From positions 1-8,781 of the forward strand of contig CAKOYU010000030.1 in the NCBI GenBank assembly GCA_934130975.1: 8,781 nt of DNA, read 5' to 3'. Under the pieces are notes generated by a model. It ran no database searches, was not told the DNA's origin, and saw only the letters and a list, made by a program, of their open reading frames with translations. A program made the translations under genes and the position numbers. Below are positions 5,094 through 8,781 of this stretch, one piece after another (the stretch's first letter is position 1; every line of letters begins with the position of its first letter). This DNA is from an uncultured Clostridia bacterium. Its GTDB lineage: Bacteria > Bacillota > Clostridia > TANB77 > CAG-508.

Positions 5094-6650
5094 TTATATT
5101 TTTTCTTTTAAGTTATTTAATTGTTTAAAATTGAAATATAAATCTACCTGTTTATCTTGATGTATCTCTATTCTATTAATAATTACTTTCATAATTTCTG
5201 ATGTTGGTTTATTTAGACTTAGAAAATCTTGTACAATACTTTTTATTTTTTCAGTATCATCTTGTTTTGAATCTTCTTTTTGCCTCTTAATTTCTATGTA
5301 TTCATTTTCTTTTTGTTTTATTTCATCTCCAAATTTTTTTAATAATCTTTCATACATTTCTTCACTTATTTTATTGTTTAATTTGTCTATATACATTTGG
5401 TCAATATTGTTATTTATTAATTTTATCTCGTTTTCTAGTTTTTGAAGTATTTTTCCATAATCATATTTTGTCATTCCCTTTTTTACTTCTAATTCTATTT
5501 TTTCACTATCTATTTTTTGAAATAAATTTTTAATATAATTAATTACAGTTTCTTCTAAATTAGAATAGCTAAAACCATGTGATGTGCAAAGTTTTAATTT
5601 TGAATTTCTGCGATAATTATTACATACCGTATAATAATTACCATTCTTTTTTCCTCTTACCCCTATTTTATGTTTACATTCGTAACAAAAAAGTAAACCA
5701 TCTAATAAAAACATATTTTTCTTTTCATTTCTATTGTAGTTTTGAACTATTACCATTTTTTGCACTGCATCAAATACTTTTTTATCTATTATCGGTTCAT
5801 GTGTATTTTCTACAGTTACCCATTTTTCTTCTGAATTTGGTCTAATTTTTCTATTTTTATAACTTATTCTACTTCTTTTATTTTGCACTGTTGTACCTAT
5901 ATATGCTTTATTTTTCAATATGTTCTTTACTGTTTTATTTTCCCAATATGTTTCTTTATTGTATCTTGATTTATTTACTGTTGGAATATTGCTATTATTT
6001 AAGTAATCTCTTATTGTTCCGACTTGATTCCCACTAGATGCCATATTGAAAATAGTCCTTACAATTTGAGCCTCTGGTTCATAAATTATTAGTTTATTTT
6101 TATCATTTATATCTTTTGTGTATCCAAGTGGTGTTTTTCCTCCTACCCATTTCCCCTGTTTCTGCATAGTATGTAAAGCTGTTCTGATTTTTTTAGATAA
6201 ATCTTTAGAATACATATCATTTAATATTGATTTAAATGGTGCAATATCATTGTTGCCATTTGATGCTTCAAAAGTATCTATTCCATCTGTTAACGAAACA
6301 TATCTTACATTATTTTCTGGAAACCATTTTTCTATATATTCTCCTGTTTCTATATAATCACGACCTAAACGGGATAAATCTTTTGTTACAACCATATTAA
6401 TTTTTCCATTTTCTATATCTCTTACCATTCTTTGGAAATCTGGTCTATTAAAGTTTGTTCCAGTAAATCCCTGGTCTATATATGTATCTATTAATTGGTA
6501 CTTCCATCCTAATTTTTGTACATATTCTGTTAGTAATGTCCTTTGATTTTTTATACTTTCACTTTCATCATAGCCTCTATCTACATCTTCTTTTGATAGC
6601 CTTATATAAATCGCTACATTGTATATTGTTTTTTCTATTTGTTCAAGCAT
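5094..6650 (-). CDS. Large serine recombinase, TndX/TnpX-like site-specific integrase
   Basis: A 518-residue serine recombinase, a usual length for integrases of mobilisable and conjugative elements. The N-terminal catalytic domain has YIRLSKED with nucleophile S19 and R17, and KDLSRLGRD (90-98) with the conserved arginines. The recombinase domain follows with GGKTPLGY (170-177). A zinc ribbon uses C322, C325, C343 and C355, and then comes a charged coiled coil at about 400-470, the part that controls integration versus excision in this family. AAAGGAGG lies 5 bases before the ATG. The gene points toward the nearby break in an ABC ATPase gene, as expected for a recombinase gene at the end of its element. 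It cuts and rejoins DNA through a Ser-linked intermediate at short att sites. All catalytic residues are present, so it may be active. Confidence 0.95.
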   Translation of the reverse strand: MLEQIEKTIYNVAIYIRLSKEDVDRGYDESESIKNQRTLLTEYVQKLGWKYQLIDTYIDQGFTGTNFNRPDFQRMVRDIENGKINMVVTKDLSRLGRDYIETGEYIEKWFPENNVRYVSLTDGIDTFEASNGNNDIAPFKSILNDMYSKDLSKKIRTALHTMQKQGKWVGGKTPLGYTKDINDKNKLIIYEPEAQIVRTIFNMASSGNQVGTIRDYLNNSNIPTVNKSRYNKETYWENKTVKNILKNKAYIGTTVQNKRSRISYKNRKIRPNSEEKWVTVENTHEPIIDKKVFDAVQKMVIVQNYNRNEKKNMFLLDGLLFCYECKHKIGVRGKKNGNYYTVCNNYRRNSKLKLCTSHGFSYSNLEETVINYIKNLFQKIDSEKIELEVKKGMTKYDYGKILQKLENEIKLINNNIDQMYIDKLNNKISEEMYERLLKKFGDEIKQKENEYIEIKRQKEDSKQDDTEKIKSIVQDFLSLNKPTSEIMKVIINRIEIHQDKQVDLYFNFKQLNNLKEKI

Positions 6651-6722
6651 TTTTCCTCCTTTCTATGCTTGATAAAAACAATTTGAATTTAAATTTTATT
6701 ATATCTTATTTAAGACAAAATT

Positions 6723-6836
6723 TTAACGCTCAAAAATATCTTTTTTTAAGATATTAATTATTAAGTGTTTTATTAATTCTTCTAATTCTTCACCTTTTTC
6801 GTCGAAGTATATATTAATTTTGAAAGTTTCACTCAT
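6723..6836 (-). CDS. 37-residue small protein upstream of the recombinase
   Basis: The ORF starts MSETFKINIYFDEKGEELEE and ends KKDIFER. GGGAGAG stands 9 bases before the ATG. The acidic/hydrophobic pattern EELEELIKHLIINILKK predicts one amphipathic helix after a short beta strand. It lies 72 bases before the recombinase gene on the same strand. An 8-bp AT hairpin (6735-6755) overlaps its last codons and is followed by TTTT on the minus strand, which might weaken transcription into the recombinase. Short ORFs in this position are common in recombinase-bearing elements. I cannot assign a function; a recombination directionality or regulatory factor is conceivable. Confidence 0.55.
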   Translation of the reverse strand: MSETFKINIYFDEKGEELEELIKHLIINILKKDIFER

Positions 6837-6851
6837 ATTAATTCACTCTCC

Positions 6852-6926
6852 CTATACTATATATACATCTGTTTTCTTATAAAAATTCTCCCTTACTCTA
6901 AATTCATTTTTTAAATATGTCCACAT
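6852..6926 (-). CDS. Possible 24-residue ORF
   Basis: The ORF starts MWTYLKNEFRVRENF and ends TDVYIV. It stops 15 bases before the next small ORF, whose ribosome binding site overlaps and follows this stop, an arrangement that suggests coupling. No clear ribosome binding site precedes its own ATG, so the start or the whole gene is uncertain. Confidence 0.3.
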   Translation of the reverse strand: MWTYLKNEFRVRENFYKKTDVYIV

Positions 6927-6944
6927 TTGCTCATAAATAGTTTA

Positions 6945-6986
6945 AGGGTAGCTATGCGATAGTTTTCACTATCACACACCTACCCT
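6945..6986 (-). other. Strong structured hairpin upstream of the recombinase unit
   Basis: On the minus strand the fold is AGGGTAG, a single G opposite G, then TGTGTGATAG, hexaloop TGAAAA, CTATCGCATA, G, CTACCCT. That gives 7 + 10 pairs split by one mismatch. The two non-Watson-Crick positions in the inner stem are G-U in the minus-strand RNA but A-C in the plus strand, so the structure favours a minus-strand transcript. No U tract follows on either strand, so it is not a plain terminator. A leader RNA element, processing site or protein-binding DNA site are options. Confidence 0.6.
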
Positions 6987-7050
6987 AGTTAGTAAAATAT
7001 CTCATCTATTTTGTTCAAAAGTATTGGTATTGCTGATTTTTCTAATTATA

Positions 7051-7100
7051 AAAAATGTCCATTTTAGAAGTTTATTTTACTCCAAAATTTGGACATTTTT
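7051..7100 (-). terminator. Terminator-like hairpin after the sirtuin/DUF1848 unit
   Basis: AAAAATGTCCA and TGGACATTTTT are perfect 11-base arms around 28 bases that contain further AT pairing. It starts 8 bases past the DUF1848 stop codon, and on the minus strand the right arm runs directly into T residues (ACATTTTTTATAATT). The long loop makes it weaker than the other terminators here. Confidence 0.65.
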
Positions 7101-7107
7101 AACTCAC

Positions 7108-8028
7108 TTAAATAAAACTAATCTGCTCATTTCTACTTACAAGCCAACTTTTCTGTTTAGCCTCTGTTATCTTATTTCCAATTAAAAATGGAGAATTTTC
7201 ATTATGTTTTTTCATATTTTCAATAACTAACCCCTTATTAGCATTAGCATAACAATATTTACACAAATGTCCACAAGTATTATATGCTCCTATATCATTT
7301 CCCATAAGGCAATTACATTCTTGTCTTAAATTCTTTCTTTTAGGTGGCTCTAACTTGCAATTTATTGATTTTTCAACAATTTCTTGGTTCATACAGCCAT
7401 TACATTTTAATCCATATTCTGATAAAAAAGTTTTTTCGCAACAACTATGTATTACTATATTATTTTCTTTTCCTATTTGAGCAAATGCTTTTGCTATTCT
7501 AATTTGTTCTTCTTTTGTTGGAGGTCTTAAATCTGGAGCATTTCTTTTTACTTTTTCATATAAATCTAAAAAGCTAATAGTACAATTATGAGTATATCCT
7601 TTCAATTGATTAGCCATATTTTCAAAACACTTTATATGCTTTTCTACATCAAAATCATTATTTATAAAAATTGGATCATATCTCCAACCAATAGAATCTA
7701 CACCTATATGATTTGATAATTTCTTAAAACTTTCTATCACTCTTTCTTTATCTGGTACAACTGGTTCAATATCTTTTCCGTAAGGTGTAATTGTTACAAA
7801 CCAATATTGTCTGTAAATATCCAGTTCATCTAAATATTTTAGCATAGGCTCTGGATTTTTAGTGCAGAATGCTAAACAATCTACTACCTTTGGAGATAAA
7901 CTATATTTTGTTACTTGTGATGGATAATATGGATTTCTTACTAATACATATTCTTCTCTTATTCTATTCATTAACCATTTTGAATAAAATGCTGGTATAT
8001 CTGTTCTGCATCCTGTATTTATTATCAT
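7108..8028 (-). CDS. DUF1848 family protein with a C-terminal CX3CX2C motif
   Basis: 306 residues matching the DUF1848 family from memory of its conserved blocks: an RTDIPAFYSKWLMNRI opening (8-23), VLVRNPYYPSQV, SPKVVDCLAFCTKNPEPML, TPYGKDIEP (81-89), WRYDPI (115-120) and CTISFLDLYEKVKRN. The function of the family is not established. Near the C-terminus NTCGHLCKYCYAN places C252, C256 and C259 in the CX3CX2C spacing of radical SAM cluster motifs, but at the wrong end of the protein, with further cysteines at 196, 197, 209, 212, 224, 238 and 240. A permuted iron-sulfur or radical-SAM-like enzyme is a plausible inference. AAAGGAG overlaps the stop codon of the sirtuin gene 7 bases upstream, so the two are translationally coupled and probably act together. 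Confidence 0.88.
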   Translation of the reverse strand: MIINTGCRTDIPAFYSKWLMNRIREEYVLVRNPYYPSQVTKYSLSPKVVDCLAFCTKNPEPMLKYLDELDIYRQYWFVTITPYGKDIEPVVPDKERVIESFKKLSNHIGVDSIGWRYDPIFINNDFDVEKHIKCFENMANQLKGYTHNCTISFLDLYEKVKRNAPDLRPPTKEEQIRIAKAFAQIGKENNIVIHSCCEKTFLSEYGLKCNGCMNQEIVEKSINCKLEPPKRKNLRQECNCLMGNDIGAYNTCGHLCKYCYANANKGLVIENMKKHNENSPFLIGNKITEAKQKSWLVSRNEQISFI

Positions 8029-8034
8029 TTATAT

Positions 8035-8781
8035 TTACTCCTTTAAATCTTCTATTATTTTATTTGTATCTTCATCAAAAGAAATTGTTTTATTTTTTAT
8101 TTCTAACATTGGATTTGGATAATCTTTGTTTATTCTTATAAGTGTTGTTTTTTCACTTATTGCTGTCATTCGTTCAAATGGAAATCTTATAATTCCAGGT
8201 GTATTAAATCCAACTCCTATTTCTAATAATACCACATTTTTGCCTTTGCTTCTAGATAAAAAATCTTCGTATTTTTCAGATTGTCTATACCAATTTTCAT
8301 CTTGAACAAAGTTTGCATCTTTTCTTAAATTCATATCCATATTACCACCACATACTGGACATTTCATTACTAAATCTGATGGTATTTTGCAGTTTTTTGT
8401 ATTTCGTAGCCACTTTTCTACTAATTCTTTATTATTATATAATTTGTTATGACAAGCATTTTCACATTGTAAATAACTGTAATCTCCCTGTACTTCAAAT
8501 ATTTTATCTTTATCAAATCCACTATTGTAAAATTGTCCATCTACATTTGTTGATAAAACAAAATATTCTTTATTTTTAACAATTTCATATAATTCTTGAT
8601 ATAATTTTAGTGGCTTTTCATTATATCTATTTAATTTTATCATTTTTGCAAAAAATGCCCACTTTTCTTCTTGTGTCTTAAATTCATAAAACGATGCTGA
8701 ATACAAATTATCGAAATGATATTTTTCTATAAATTCTTTAAAATCTTTTTCAAACTTTTCTCCACTATATTCTAATCCTGC
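8035..8781 (-). CDS. Sirtuin family protein, SirTM-like, 5' end beyond the window
   Basis: The frame is open to the last base of the window, beginning AGLEYSG, which fits the GAG-x-S nucleotide loop of sirtuins, so only about 15-25 N-terminal residues are missing. A TTG at 8706 is internal, not the start. Visible sirtuin elements are FVLSTNVDGQFYNSGFD, then FEVQGDYSYLQC, the zinc cysteines CENAC and CPVCGG, and VVLLEIGVGFNTPGIIRFPFE for the cofactor site. At the place of the catalytic His (usual form E-HG) the protein has Gln (codon at 8490-8488). That substitution, with the QGDY block, is a trait I associate with class M sirtuins, which act as protein ADP-ribosyltransferases in operons with macrodomain proteins. 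ADP-ribosyl transfer rather than deacetylation is therefore inferred. It is coupled to the DUF1848 gene. Confidence 0.88.
   Translation of the reverse strand, partial: AGLEYSGEKFEKDFKEFIEKYHFDNLYSASFYEFKTQEEKWAFFAKMIKLNRYNEKPLKLYQELYEIVKNKEYFVLSTNVDGQFYNSGFDKDKIFEVQGDYSYLQCENACHNKLYNNKELVEKWLRNTKNCKIPSDLVMKCPVCGGNMDMNLRKDANFVQDENWYRQSEKYEDFLSRSKGKNVVLLEIGVGFNTPGIIRFPFERMTAISEKTTLIRINKDYPNPMLEIKNKTISFDEDTNKIIEDLKE

Noticed and set aside
4790..7096. The heptamer ATGTCCA recurs at 4789-4795, 6918-6924, 7055-7061 and inverted at 7090-7096.
   Set aside because: Seven bases is too short for significance in AT-rich DNA, and two copies are simply the arms of the terminator hairpin. I do not call it a binding-site family.
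1..8781. CRISPR arrays, tRNA or rRNA genes.
   Set aside because: I saw no regularly spaced direct repeats and no tRNA-like or rRNA-like segments on either strand.

Overview
The window is very AT-rich DNA from a low-GC Gram-positive bacterium, most likely an anaerobic Clostridia-type Firmicute. The evidence is strong AAAGGAG-type ribosome binding sites before nearly every gene, a TndX/TnpX-style large serine recombinase, a radical SAM/SPASM enzyme and a DUF1848 protein. Every gene I support lies on the minus strand, so transcription runs from high to low coordinates. The genus cannot be fixed from the sequence.

Reading in the direction of transcription: (1) 8781-7051 is a two-gene unit, a sirtuin that runs off the window edge (SirTM-like, with Gln where classical sirtuins have the catalytic His) coupled to a DUF1848 protein carrying a C-terminal CX3CX2C motif, closed by a hairpin terminator. 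(2) 7050-5041 looks like the end of an integrated element: a strong hairpin whose wobble pairs favour a minus-strand RNA, two very small ORFs, then a 518-residue large serine recombinase. (3) Just beyond the recombinase, 5033-4851 holds only the last ~60 codons of an SsuB/TauB-type ABC ATPase. The matching permease remnant (first ~150 residues) is at 540-79. A broken nitrate/sulfonate/taurine-type transporter therefore brackets the middle of the window. (4) Between the two remnants are a zinc-ribbon protein gene with its own promoter and terminator (4789-4124), then a compact cassette of Nudix hydrolase, radical SAM/SPASM enzyme, a 35-codon peptide ending TCRMCG, an attenuator-like hairpin, a 108-residue beta-rich protein and a 242-residue protein with weak PEP-synthase/ATP-grasp-like features (4102-1227). 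Last comes an acidic 137-residue protein with a strong promoter of its own and a hairpin terminator (1208-649).

The most interesting part is the cassette at 4102-1227. A SPASM-type radical SAM enzyme is followed 68 bp later by a tiny, Lys-rich peptide with an excellent ribosome binding site and two cysteines packed at its C-terminus. An intrinsic-terminator-like hairpin then follows, and after it two translationally linked genes of unknown function. That is the layout of a ribosomally made, post-translationally modified peptide (RiPP) system, and I do not recognise this combination as a named class. The RiPP reading is inference from gene order, peptide form and enzyme family; nothing in the sequence identifies the final product.
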